NCBI GenBank assembly: GCA_944391265.1
Contig: CALXSX010000049.1
Span: 1-14,541, forward strand
Source: an uncultured Clostridia bacterium
Lineage (GTDB): Bacteria; Bacillota; Clostridia; UBA1381
Reading direction: 5' to 3'
DNA: 14,541 nucleotides
Below the pieces are notes generated by a model that saw only the letters and a list, made by a program, of their open reading frames with translations, did no database searches and was not told the DNA's origin. This document shows positions 1-7,007 of the stretch, piece after piece. The position numbers were made by a program, and so were the translations under genes. Position 1 is the stretch's first letter, and each line of letters opens with the position of its first letter.

Positions 1-246
1 AAGGAAGAGGGCGGACGTCATACTCCGTTCTTCAACAACTACAGACCTCAGTTCTATTTCAGAACAACTGACGTTACAGGCGTTATCACTCTTCCCGAGG
101 GAACAGAGATGTGCATGCCTGGCGATAACGTTGATATGAAGGTTGAGCTCATCACACCGATCGCTATCGAAGTAGGTCTTCGTTTCGCTATCCGTGAGGG
201 CGGCAGAACAGTTGGTTCAGGCGTTGTATCAGCTATCGAAGAATAA
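1..246 (+). CDS. tuf: Elongation factor Tu, C-terminal fragment (5' end outside window)
   Basis: The first 81 codons form the end of EF-Tu, the GTPase that delivers aminoacyl-tRNA to the ribosomal A site. What is visible is beta-barrel domain 3, including the stretches GGRHTPFFNNYRPQFYFRTT, TGVITLPEG, MPGDNV and the terminal GLRFAIREGGRTVGSGVV, all close to bacterial EF-Tu. The GTPase domain and domain 2 lie upstream of the window. The reading frame ends at a TAA (244-246), followed 20 nt later by a strong terminator, so tuf is the last gene of its transcript. Identification is secure; tufA cannot be told from tufB. Confidence 0.97.
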   Translation, partial: KEEGGRHTPFFNNYRPQFYFRTTDVTGVITLPEGTEMCMPGDNVDMKVELITPIAIEVGLRFAIREGGRTVGSGVVSAIEE

Positions 247-266
247 TCTTTATATTATAAATTTTC

Positions 267-301
267 CGGCCGCACAGCTTTTGCTGTGCGGCCGTTTTTT
301 T
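267..301 (+). terminator. Intrinsic terminator after tuf
   Basis: A perfect 12-bp GC-rich stem (arms 267-278 and 283-294, CGGCCGCACAGC and its complement) with a TTTT loop is followed by seven T residues (295-301). It lies 20 nt after the tuf stop codon and separates tuf from the next transcription unit. Confidence 0.95.
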
Positions 302-342
302 GTGTAAGATTATTTTGCACGATGTATAAGTCTTTATTTAGC

Positions 343-371
343 TTGACTTTTTTTATGTATTCATATATAAT
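343..371 (+). promoter_or_regulatory. Sigma-A type promoter for the hydrolase-azlCD unit
   Basis: TTGACT (343-348) and TATAAT (366-371) are separated by 17 bp, an almost consensus housekeeping promoter. The expected transcription start is near 378, giving a leader of about 45 nt before the ATG at 423. No operator-like dyad stands out around it. Confidence 0.8.
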
Positions 372-422
372 ATATCTGCACATTATAGGAAGTGCAGAAA
401 ATATTGAACAGAGGTGTTTAAA

Positions 423-1076
423 ATGATATTCAGCGATCTTGACAGAATAGTTTTTGCAGGCGATTCAGTGACCGATATGGGAAGCGTACAGCCTGTAGGA
501 GAGGGCTTATTTGAAAACGTGGGCAGAAGCTATGTAAGAGTTATAGAAAATATGCTCGCTGCGTGGTACCCCCGGGTCAGAGTCCGCGTAACAAACTCCG
601 GAATCAGCGGAAATACGAGCCGCGACTTGCTCGCAAGATTCGATCGTGACGTAGTAGCGCTCAAGCCTGACTGGGTGTCGATTTGCATAGGCATAAACGA
701 CGTTTGGAGGCAGTTTGACAGCCCGGCTATACCGGAGCACGCTGTTTTGCCTGACGAGTACGAAGCTAATGTTGAAAAGATGATTCTCTCCGTTAAGGGT
801 AAAGTAAAGGGTATTTTTATACTTACCCCCTATTACATGGAACCAAACCGCTCAGACATGATGCGTGCCAGAATGGACGAGTATGTTGCTATCTGTAAAA
901 AATTGGCTGAAAAGCACGGCTGTGTTCTTGTTGATTTTCAGAAGCTGTATGAGGACTACTGCAATATCCGTCATTCTTCATATATCGCATGGGACAGAGT
1001 TCACCCGAACCAGGTAGGAGCAACGCTTATGGCAAAGGAATTTCTCAGCAAGTGCGATTTTGATTATAACAGGTAA
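423..1076 (+). CDS. SGNH/GDSL-family hydrolase (lipase/esterase-like)
   Basis: A 217-residue cytoplasmic protein with no signal peptide or membrane segment. It carries the four SGNH blocks: AGDSVTD with nucleophile Ser15, NSGISGN with oxyanion Gly60/63, GINDVW with Asn92, and DRVHPN with Asp191 and His194. The family hydrolyses esters of lipids, acylated carbohydrates or similar substrates; the actual substrate cannot be read here, although the size and the single-domain form fit the rhamnogalacturonan acetylesterase/TesA-like branch. The frame also opens at GTG 414, but that GTG lies inside the Shine-Dalgarno GAGGTG (411-416), which sits 6 nt before ATG 423, so 423 is preferred. It is the first gene of a unit with azlC and azlD, and the link between these functions is not obvious. 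Confidence 0.88.
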   Translation: MIFSDLDRIVFAGDSVTDMGSVQPVGEGLFENVGRSYVRVIENMLAAWYPRVRVRVTNSGISGNTSRDLLARFDRDVVALKPDWVSICIGINDVWRQFDSPAIPEHAVLPDEYEANVEKMILSVKGKVKGIFILTPYYMEPNRSDMMRARMDEYVAICKKLAEKHGCVLVDFQKLYEDYCNIRHSSYIAWDRVHPNQVGATLMAKEFLSKCDFDYNR

Positions 1077-1092
1077 TATCGGAAATATTGAC

Positions 1093-1782
1093 ATGAAAAA
1101 AACTTTTTTGTATGCGTTCCGGCACAGTCTGCCTGTGATGTTCGGATTTTTTCCGCTAGGCATCGCGTATGGAATATTGATGCAGAGCTCAGGCTATAAC
1201 GCTCTTTGGACGGGAGCTTGCAGTACGTTTGTTCTCGGCGGCTCGCTCCAGTTTCTAATGGTGAATTTTTTCGGAAGCTCCGTTCCGATTTTAACGGCGG
1301 CTCTGCTTGCTCTGCTGGTTAACAGCCGCCATGTATTTTACGGGATAAGCTACATAGACAAATTCAGAAGCTTTGGCGGGCTTGCCAGGTGGTTTCTTAT
1401 ATTTTCTCTTACCGATGAAGCGTATTCGCTCCACTGCTCGCATTATATAGTCCCCGGCGTCAACGAAAAATGGGCGTATGTGCTGACATCGGGTTTTGTA
1501 ATGTTTTACTGGGTGCTGTTTTCGGTGATAGGTGCGGCAGTCGGCAGTCTCATAACTTTTGATACGACGGGAATTGACTTTTCGCTTACGGCGCTTTTTG
1601 CAGTAATAACTATTGACAGTATAAGGGGAGCTGAGAAAAAGTATCCTGCCGCAATCGCCGCTGTTTCGAGCGCCGCGTCGCTTTTTGCTTTTGGAGCGGA
1701 TAATTTCATTTTGCCGTCGCTTATAATAACAATAGCGTCGCTCATAATCTGTCAGAAGATAGGGGAGGCGGAAGAGAGTTGA
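1093..1782 (+). CDS. azlC: AzlC family branched-chain amino acid exporter subunit
   Basis: A 229-residue polytopic membrane protein of the AzlC family, the large subunit of a two-component exporter of branched-chain amino acids and their analogues. The family hallmark near the N-terminus is clear (FRHSLPVMFGFFPLGIAYG), as are the GACSTFVLGGSLQF segment and the NSRHVFYG motif; several hydrophobic helices follow. The frame is open from a TTG at 1060 inside the preceding gene, but ATG 1093 gives the usual start (MKKTFLYAFRHS) and length, with a weak GGAA 8 nt upstream. It begins 16 nt after the hydrolase stop and overlaps azlD by 4 nt, so the three genes are probably co-transcribed. No AzlB/Lrp-type regulator is present in the window. 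Confidence 0.9.
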   Translation: MKKTFLYAFRHSLPVMFGFFPLGIAYGILMQSSGYNALWTGACSTFVLGGSLQFLMVNFFGSSVPILTAALLALLVNSRHVFYGISYIDKFRSFGGLARWFLIFSLTDEAYSLHCSHYIVPGVNEKWAYVLTSGFVMFYWVLFSVIGAAVGSLITFDTTGIDFSLTALFAVITIDSIRGAEKKYPAAIAAVSSAASLFAFGADNFILPSLIITIASLIICQKIGEAEES

Positions 1783-2105
1783 TACCGGTTGGAAGAAGCA
1801 TTATAATAATCGCAGTCTGTGCTGTCTGCACATTCGCCCTGAGAGCGCTGCCGTTCTTTGTTTTCGGAAAACGCAAGGTCCCTGAACTGATAGAAAAAAT
1901 AGGCACTCTCCTTCCTATGGCGATAATGACAACGCTTGTTGTTTTTTGCATAAGAAACGTATCATTTTTTAAGCCGGGTGATTATTTGCCGACTTTTATA
2001 AGCCTTGCCGCAGTGACAGCGCTTCATCTCTGGAGAAAAAATACGCTGCTCAGCATCACTGCAGGAACAGTCTGCTATATGATATTGGTACAGCTTGTTT
2101 TTTAA
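1779..2105 (+). CDS. azlD: AzlD family branched-chain amino acid exporter subunit
   Basis: A 108-residue protein with about four hydrophobic segments, matching the small AzlD partner that forms the exporter with AzlC. The typical RALPFFVFGKR motif lies at about residues 23-33, followed by the LLPMAIM segment. The start is a TTG whose last two bases are shared with the TGA stop of azlC (TTGA); an AGGGGAGG run at 1761-1768 supplies a strong ribosome binding site about 10 nt upstream, which supports the unusual start codon. Tight overlap indicates translational coupling so that the subunits are made together. A weak 7-bp dyad (2090-2110) spans the stop codon but lacks a U-tail. Confidence 0.88.
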   Translation: MIPVGRSIIIIAVCAVCTFALRALPFFVFGKRKVPELIEKIGTLLPMAIMTTLVVFCIRNVSFFKPGDYLPTFISLAAVTALHLWRKNTLLSITAGTVCYMILVQLVF

Positions 2106-2125
2106 GCTGTGATACGTGAAAAAAT

Positions 2126-2232
2126 TTTACAGGAAAAAGTATGATTTTACTTAAATTATACCGTGCAAACCATAGATTTTACAAAGATTTTACATAACCT
2201 GCCTTTTGAATTTTACATAGTGTATGTATAAT
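2126..2232 (+). promoter_or_regulatory. pstS promoter with Pho-box-like TTTACA repeats
   Basis: Five TTTAC(A/T) hexamers on the plus strand precede pstS: 2126-2131, 2146-2151, 2178-2183, 2189-2194 and 2212-2217. The third and fourth are exactly 11 bp apart and the fifth 23 bp further, which approximates the 11-bp helical phasing of TT(A/C/T)A(C/T)A half-sites bound by Gram-positive PhoP dimers. A TATAAT (2227-2232) follows with no good -35 (TTTTGA at 2204-2209), as expected for an activator-dependent promoter. A phoP-like gene lies in the same operon. PhoP control is inferred. Confidence 0.68.
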
Positions 2233-2265
2233 AAAAATGTAATTAAAAAAAAGGAGATTATAATT

Positions 2266-3123
2266 ATGAAAAAAACTTTGGCAATAGCACTTGGTTTAGC
2301 ACTTTCAATTGCAGCCTTATCAGGATGCTCCGAGGAGCAGGCACAGCAGACAGAGGCTTCCTCACAGTCATCTTCAGCGGGAAAGTCAGTTACAGGAACT
2401 GTAGCTACAGACGGTTCAACATCAATGGAGAGTGTTATCGGAGCTCTCGGAGAGTACTTCATGCATGAAAATGAAGGCGTAACATTTACATATAACCCCA
2501 CTGGTTCAGGTTCAGGTATAACAGCTGTTTCAGAGGGACGCTGTGACATCGGTCTTTCAAGCCGTGCCTTAAAGGACGAGGAGAAGGCATCGGGTCTTGA
2601 GGAGACTGTACTTGCATACGATGGTATCGCAATCATAGTTAACCCTGAAAATGCTGTAGCTGACCTCAGCGTTGAGCAGATAGCTCAGATATATAAAGGC
2701 GAGATCACAAACTGGTCTGAAGTAGGCGGAGCAGACAGCGATATTGTATTGATAGGCAGAGAAGCGGGAAGCGGTACGAGAGACGGCTTTGAGTCGATTA
2801 CCGGGACAGAGGATCTTTGCAAGTATCGTCAGGAGCTCACTTCAACAGGTGATGTAATAACAACAGTGTCCCAGAATCCTAACGCTATAGGCTATGCTTC
2901 ACTTTCAGCAGTTGAGGATACGGTTAAGGCATTGACTGTAGACGGAGTAGAGCCAACAGAAGCTACAATTAAAGACGGAACTTACAAGGTACAGCGTCCG
3001 TTCGTATTTGTAACAAAGGCTGATACAAAGCTTACGCCGGCAACACAGGCATTCTTTGATTATGCAACATCAGCTGACGCAGCTGAAATCATCACAAATG
3101 CAGGTGTGGTGCCCGCAAACTAA
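2266..3123 (+). CDS. pstS: Phosphate ABC transporter substrate-binding lipoprotein PstS
   Basis: A 285-residue exported lipoprotein that captures inorganic phosphate and passes it to PstCA. The signal peptide spans residues 1-20 and ends in the lipobox LSGC with Cys21 as the lipidation site; a Ser/Gln-rich linker follows. Phosphate-contact motifs typical of PstS are visible: TDGSTSM near residue 48, SSRALK near 105, and GREAGSGTRDGF near 165. An upstream in-frame ATG at 2224 overlaps the -10 element; ATG 2266, with AAGGAG at 2251-2256, gives a proper signal peptide and is the start. It heads the phosphate operon behind TTTACA repeats and is followed by a terminator hairpin, which would make PstS more abundant than the membrane subunits. 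Confidence 0.96.
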   Translation: MKKTLAIALGLALSIAALSGCSEEQAQQTEASSQSSSAGKSVTGTVATDGSTSMESVIGALGEYFMHENEGVTFTYNPTGSGSGITAVSEGRCDIGLSSRALKDEEKASGLEETVLAYDGIAIIVNPENAVADLSVEQIAQIYKGEITNWSEVGGADSDIVLIGREAGSGTRDGFESITGTEDLCKYRQELTSTGDVITTVSQNPNAIGYASLSAVEDTVKALTVDGVEPTEATIKDGTYKVQRPFVFVTKADTKLTPATQAFFDYATSADAAEIITNAGVVPAN

Positions 3124-3136
3124 GGACGAGGACTTC

Positions 3137-3172
3137 AGCGGCACTTTATTAAATAAAGTGCCGCTTTTTTTT
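3137..3172 (+). terminator. Hairpin terminator between pstS and pstC
   Basis: A perfect 13-bp stem (3137-3149 with 3153-3165, AGCGGCACTTTAT arm) closes on a 3-nt loop and is followed by eight T residues (3165-3172). It begins 13 nt after pstS and ends 15 nt before pstC. No clear promoter lies between it and pstC, so partial read-through is likely and would lower expression of the downstream genes relative to pstS. It could also act as a 3' stabilising hairpin for pstS mRNA. Confidence 0.88.
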
Positions 3173-3187
3173 GAAAGGTGATTTTCT

Positions 3188-4066
3188 ATGAATAAAAAGG
3201 TAAACACAAAAGCTTTGTTTGAAAATATAGTGCACGGAATATTCCTCATACTCGGTCTCATCACTGTCGGCGGCGTTCTGCTCATTACGATTTATCTTAT
3301 TATATCCGGTATACCGGCTATTAAAGAGATAGGATTGTTTGATTTTCTGTTCGGACAAAAGTGGGCGTCAACGGCAGCCGAGCCGTCTTTCGGAATACTT
3401 CCATTTATACTGACGAGCATTTACGGTACTGCCGGCGCTATAGTCATAGGTGTGCCGGTCGGGTTTTTCACGGCTGTATATCTTGCCAAGATAGCCCCCA
3501 AGAAGGTAAAGGTAGTAGTTGAGTCCGCCGTCAGCCTGCTTGCCGGAATACCGTCTGTTGTATACGGACTCGTGGGTATGTACGTGCTCGTTCCGGGAAT
3601 AAGAGTGCTGTTTAATATCCCTGACGGCGCCAGTCTGCTCGCAGCTATTGTTGTTTTGTCCGTAATGATACTTCCTTCTATTATAAATGTATCGCTTACA
3701 TCGCTTGAGGCTGTTCCGTCAGAGTACGAGGACGCGTCGCTTGCGCTCGGTGCAACACCTATTGAAACGTATTTTAAGGTGTCCGTTCCTGCTGCCAAAA
3801 GCGGTATCGCGGCAGCAGTCGTTCTCGGCGTCGGCCGTGCAATCGGCGAGGCGATGGCGGTAATGATGGTATCGGGCAACGCGGCTAATATGCCGTCGCT
3901 TTTCCAGAGCGTACGGTTCCTCACAACAGCAGTTGCAAGCGAGATGTCATATTCATCAGGGCTTCAGAGACAGGCTCTTTTTTCAATAGCCCTTGTGCTG
4001 TTCGTTTTCATAATGCTAATAAACGCAACTTTAAACTTTCTCTTAAAGAGAGACAAGGAGAGATAA
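3188..4066 (+). CDS. pstC: Phosphate ABC transporter permease PstC
   Basis: A 292-residue integral membrane protein, one of the two permease subunits of the high-affinity phosphate importer. A first helix lies at about residues 14-37, followed by the PstC-type segment with FGQKW and five further helices. The cytoplasmic coupling loop for the ATPase is visible as EAVPSEYEDASLALGATPIE, with the permease signature ALGA. The GIPSVVYGLVGM stretch is conserved in both Pst permeases. ATG 3188 is preceded by AAAGGTG (3174-3180). The stop is 4 nt before pstA. Length and motifs are normal for the family. Confidence 0.95.
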   Translation: MNKKVNTKALFENIVHGIFLILGLITVGGVLLITIYLIISGIPAIKEIGLFDFLFGQKWASTAAEPSFGILPFILTSIYGTAGAIVIGVPVGFFTAVYLAKIAPKKVKVVVESAVSLLAGIPSVVYGLVGMYVLVPGIRVLFNIPDGASLLAAIVVLSVMILPSIINVSLTSLEAVPSEYEDASLALGATPIETYFKVSVPAAKSGIAAAVVLGVGRAIGEAMAVMMVSGNAANMPSLFQSVRFLTTAVASEMSYSSGLQRQALFSIALVLFVFIMLINATLNFLLKRDKER

Positions 4067-4070
4067 AAAG

Positions 4071-4934
4071 ATGCTTAACAAGAGAATTTCCGGAAAAAGG
4101 AAGCTGTACATCAGCTCTATGAAATTTGTTATGGGAATATGTGCCGCGCTGACGTGCGCGCTCGTCATATTTCTTATTATATACGTGCTTTACAAGGGAC
4201 TGCCGCACGTAACATGGAAGCTTCTCTCCACCAGCCCGAGCTATCTTTCTAAATCGGTGGGTATTCTTCCCGATATATTGAACACCGTTTACATAGTTAT
4301 AGCTACAATCATTATCGCTTTGCCTCTTGGAGTGGGCACCGCGATATATCTGACGGAGTACGCACAGAACGAGCGAATAGTTACAATCATTGAGTACGCT
4401 GCTGAAACCCTTTCAGGAATCCCATCAATCATATACGGTCTTGTCGGAATGCTCTTTTTCTGCCAGTTCCTCAGCATGAAAACATCGCTTATGGCAGGTG
4501 CGCTGACGCTCGTTATAATGAATCTGCCGACGATAATGAGAACTACTCAGGAAAGCCTCAAAACAGTTCCGCAAAGCTACCGCGAGGGAACGTTCGGACT
4601 CGGCGCCGGGAAATGGCGTACTATACGCACAGTAGTTTTGCCGAGCTGTGTAGACGGTATTATCACAGGCTGCATTTTGTCAATCGGAAGAATTGTCGGC
4701 GAATCGGCGGCGCTTTTGTTCACAGCGGGATTTGCTCATGTCGTGAACAACATAATAGACGGTCTCGGTAGCGCCGGCGCTACGCTTACCGTTGCATTAT
4801 ACGTTTACGCCAAGGAGCAGGGTGATTTCGAGGTTGCTTTTGCGATAGCGGCCATACTTATGATACTTACACTGATTATAAATTCGATTGCGACACTGGC
4901 GGGCAAGTATTTTGAAAAGAGGAGAAGCATATGA
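4071..4934 (+). CDS. pstA: Phosphate ABC transporter permease PstA
   Basis: A 287-residue membrane protein, the second permease subunit that pairs with PstC. After a basic N-terminus the first helix spans about residues 16-43; further helices carry the family stretch LSGIPSIIYGLVGM, and the ATPase-coupling loop is KTVPQSYREGTFGLGAGKWR. Ribosome binding is provided by AAGGAG within the last codons of pstC. The last bases overlap the pstB start in an ATGA arrangement, implying translational coupling. There are no anomalies in length or key motifs. Confidence 0.95.
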   Translation: MLNKRISGKRKLYISSMKFVMGICAALTCALVIFLIIYVLYKGLPHVTWKLLSTSPSYLSKSVGILPDILNTVYIVIATIIIALPLGVGTAIYLTEYAQNERIVTIIEYAAETLSGIPSIIYGLVGMLFFCQFLSMKTSLMAGALTLVIMNLPTIMRTTQESLKTVPQSYREGTFGLGAGKWRTIRTVVLPSCVDGIITGCILSIGRIVGESAALLFTAGFAHVVNNIIDGLGSAGATLTVALYVYAKEQGDFEVAFAIAAILMILTLIINSIATLAGKYFEKRRSI

Positions 4935-5683
4935 GTATAATTACTGTAAAAAATTTAGATCTTTGGTACGGCTCTTCACAGGCGCTTAAGAATGTAAATA
5001 TAGACATCACCGAAAACAGCATAACAGCGCTTATCGGGCCTTCCGGATGCGGCAAATCAACATTTCTTAAAACGCTTAACAGAATGAACGACCTCATTGC
5101 CGGCGTTAAGATAACAGGTGATGTAAGATATAAAGGTCAGGACATTTTCGCGCCGTCAACCGACGTCTGCGAGCTCAGAAAGGAAGTCGGCATGGTATTC
5201 CAGAAGCCGAACCCGTTCCCGATGAGCGTTTATGACAACATAGCCTACGGCCCGCGCACGCACGGAATAAGAAGCAAGGCTAAGCTTGATGAAATAGTTG
5301 AAAGCTCGCTTAAGGGCGCAGCAATATGGGACGAGGTAAAGGACAGGCTCAGGAAATCAGCACTCGGCCTTTCGGGCGGTCAGCAGCAGAGACTTTGCAT
5401 TGCGCGTGCTCTTGCGGTAGAGCCGGAGGTGCTTCTTATGGACGAGCCGACAAGCGCTCTTGACCCTATTTCAACTTCTAAGATAGAAGAGCTTGCATTT
5501 GAACTGAAAAAGAGGTATACTATAGTTATAGTAACGCATAATATGCAGCAGGCGGTACGTATTTCGGACAGCACCGCGTTTTTCCTGCTCGGCGAGCGCG
5601 TGGAATATGGCAAAACGGAGCGTATGTTCTCCGAGCCGCATGATAAACGTACTGAAGACTACATTACAGGGAGGTTCGGATAA
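4931..5683 (+). CDS. pstB: Phosphate ABC transporter ATP-binding protein PstB
   Basis: A 250-residue cytoplasmic ATPase that powers phosphate import through PstCA. All ABC motifs are intact: Walker A GPSGCGKST (36-44), Q-loop Gln91 in VFQKPNPFPMS, signature LSGGQQQR (147-154), Walker B VLLMDEP with Asp171/Glu172, and the switch His203 in VTHNM. The QKPNPFPMS and ALDPIST stretches are characteristic of PstB rather than other importers. The start overlaps the pstA stop (ATGA) and the stop overlaps the phoU start (TAATG). Confidence 0.97.
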   Translation: MSIITVKNLDLWYGSSQALKNVNIDITENSITALIGPSGCGKSTFLKTLNRMNDLIAGVKITGDVRYKGQDIFAPSTDVCELRKEVGMVFQKPNPFPMSVYDNIAYGPRTHGIRSKAKLDEIVESSLKGAAIWDEVKDRLRKSALGLSGGQQQRLCIARALAVEPEVLLMDEPTSALDPISTSKIEELAFELKKRYTIVIVTHNMQQAVRISDSTAFFLLGERVEYGKTERMFSEPHDKRTEDYITGRFG

Positions 5684-6336
5684 TGAGAAGCAACTTTGAC
5701 AGGCAGTTAGCACAGCTAAGCAAGGAGCTTATAGAGATGGGCTCTCTTTGTGAGGAAGCAATATCAATTGTAAACAAGGCGCTTGCTGAGGGAGATGTGA
5801 GCGTAAGGGAAAAAACACTGCAGCTTGATGAGGAAATCGACGGCATGGAACACACCATTGAAGGCAGATGCCTAAAGCTAATGCTTCAGCAGCAGCCCGT
5901 TGCCCGTGACCTCAGACAGATTTCAGCGGCTATAAAAATGATAACCGACATGGAGAGAATAGGCGATCAGGCAAACGACATAGCGGAAATAATCTCGTTT
6001 TTGGGCGGACGCACAGGAGCTGAATGTGCGCATATAGGCGAGATGGGGAAAACGGTCATTGACATGGTTACAAAAAGCGTTGACGCATTCATCAAAAACG
6101 ATGAAAAGGCGGCACAGGAGGTTATTGACCTTGATGATTTGGTCGATAGGAACTTTTTGAAGGTAAAGCAGGAGCTCATAGACATGATAACCAATAACAG
6201 GAGCGACGGAGAGTATGCGCTCGATTTGCTCATGATTTCCAAATACTATGAGCGCATAGGCGATCACGCTTCAAATATTGCCGAATGGGTAGTATTTTCA
6301 ATAACCGGATTTCATAAGGGAGTAGAGGAAATATGA
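5683..6336 (+). CDS. phoU: Phosphate signalling regulator PhoU
   Basis: A 217-residue, mostly alpha-helical protein made of two PhoU repeats (about residues 8-95 and 110-210). It has the family features RDLRQISAAIKMITDMERIGDQANDIAE in the first repeat and MISKYYERIGDHASNIAEWVV in the second; the acidic residues there bind metal in known PhoU structures. PhoU couples the state of the PstSCAB transporter to the PhoR kinase and suppresses Pho signalling when phosphate is plentiful. Here it lies exactly between pstB and the two-component genes and overlaps both (TAATG and ATGA), which fits stoichiometric production of sensor and transporter. Confidence 0.95.
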   Translation: MRSNFDRQLAQLSKELIEMGSLCEEAISIVNKALAEGDVSVREKTLQLDEEIDGMEHTIEGRCLKLMLQQQPVARDLRQISAAIKMITDMERIGDQANDIAEIISFLGGRTGAECAHIGEMGKTVIDMVTKSVDAFIKNDEKAAQEVIDLDDLVDRNFLKVKQELIDMITNNRSDGEYALDLLMISKYYERIGDHASNIAEWVVFSITGFHKGVEEI

Positions 6337-7007
6337 TTTGGTGCGTTGAAGATGATGAAAGCATAAGGGATATTGAGATATACACGCTCAGGTCAACAGG
6401 CTTCAAGGCGGAGGGCTTTGCAGACGGCGCCGGTTTTTTTGAAGCTCTGAAAAACTCAACACCTGAGCTCATTATACTTGACATTATGCTTCCGGACATG
6501 GACGGAGTGAAAATTTTAAGGCGGCTTAAATCATCATCGGATACAGAGCATATACCTGTAATAATGGCAACGGCGAAAGGCATGGAATACGACAAGGTAC
6601 AAAGCCTTGACATCGGTGCGGACGATTATCTTGTTAAGCCTTTCGGGATGATGGAAATGGTATCGAGGGTGAAGGCAGTGCTCAGGAGATGCTCGTCGGA
6701 AAAGAAGAAAACCATCTTAAAAAACGGCGGTATACAGCTTAGTCCTGAGGAACATATTGTCACGGTAAACGGCGAGAGAATAATTCTTACATATAAGGAA
6801 TTTGAGCTTTTGAAACTTTTCCTGTCCAATATAGGCAGTGTGTTTACAAGGGATAAGCTCCTTAATCTTATCTGGGAGACGGAATACGGCGGTGAGACAA
6901 GGACGGTCGATGTTCACATAAAGACGCTGAGGAAAAAGCTTGGAGACTGCGGAGACATGATTGAAACTGTACGCGGAGTCGGATACAGGATGGAGGCGCT
7001 TGTATGA
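6333..7007 (+). CDS. phoP: OmpR/PhoB-family response regulator, probably PhoP
   Basis: A 224-residue two-domain regulator. The receiver domain (1-115) has the acidic pocket Glu6-Asp7-Asp8, phosphoacceptor Asp50 in LDIMLPDMDG, Thr80 and Lys102 in the KPF motif. The C-terminal winged helix (about 125-222) contains the OmpR-type recognition region with TRTVDVHIKTLRKKLG and RGVGYRME. ATG 6333 overlaps the phoU stop and the stop overlaps the histidine kinase start, so the pair is co-translated with the transporter genes. The position identifies it as the phosphate regulator (PhoP in Gram-positive usage, PhoB in Proteobacteria); its likely target is the TTTACA-rich promoter ahead of pstS, giving autoregulation. 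Protein class is certain; the target is inferred. Confidence 0.92.
   Translation: MIWCVEDDESIRDIEIYTLRSTGFKAEGFADGAGFFEALKNSTPELIILDIMLPDMDGVKILRRLKSSSDTEHIPVIMATAKGMEYDKVQSLDIGADDYLVKPFGMMEMVSRVKAVLRRCSSEKKKTILKNGGIQLSPEEHIVTVNGERIILTYKEFELLKLFLSNIGSVFTRDKLLNLIWETEYGGETRTVDVHIKTLRKKLGDCGDMIETVRGVGYRMEALV

Noticed and set aside
414..422. GTG start for the SGNH hydrolase
   Set aside because: The GTG is part of the Shine-Dalgarno GAGGTG; ATG 423 is correctly spaced after it.
1060..1092. TTG start of azlC inside the hydrolase gene
   Set aside because: ATG 1093 gives the family-typical N-terminus and length; the extra 11 residues look non-conserved.
2090..2110. Inverted repeat ACAGCTT/AAGCTGT at the azlD stop as a terminator
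   Set aside because: The stem is only 7 bp, the T-run is in the loop rather than after the stem, and no U-tail follows.
2224..2265. Upstream ATG for pstS
   Set aside because: It overlaps the -10 element and would bury the signal peptide; ATG 2266 follows AAGGAG and starts a normal lipoprotein signal.
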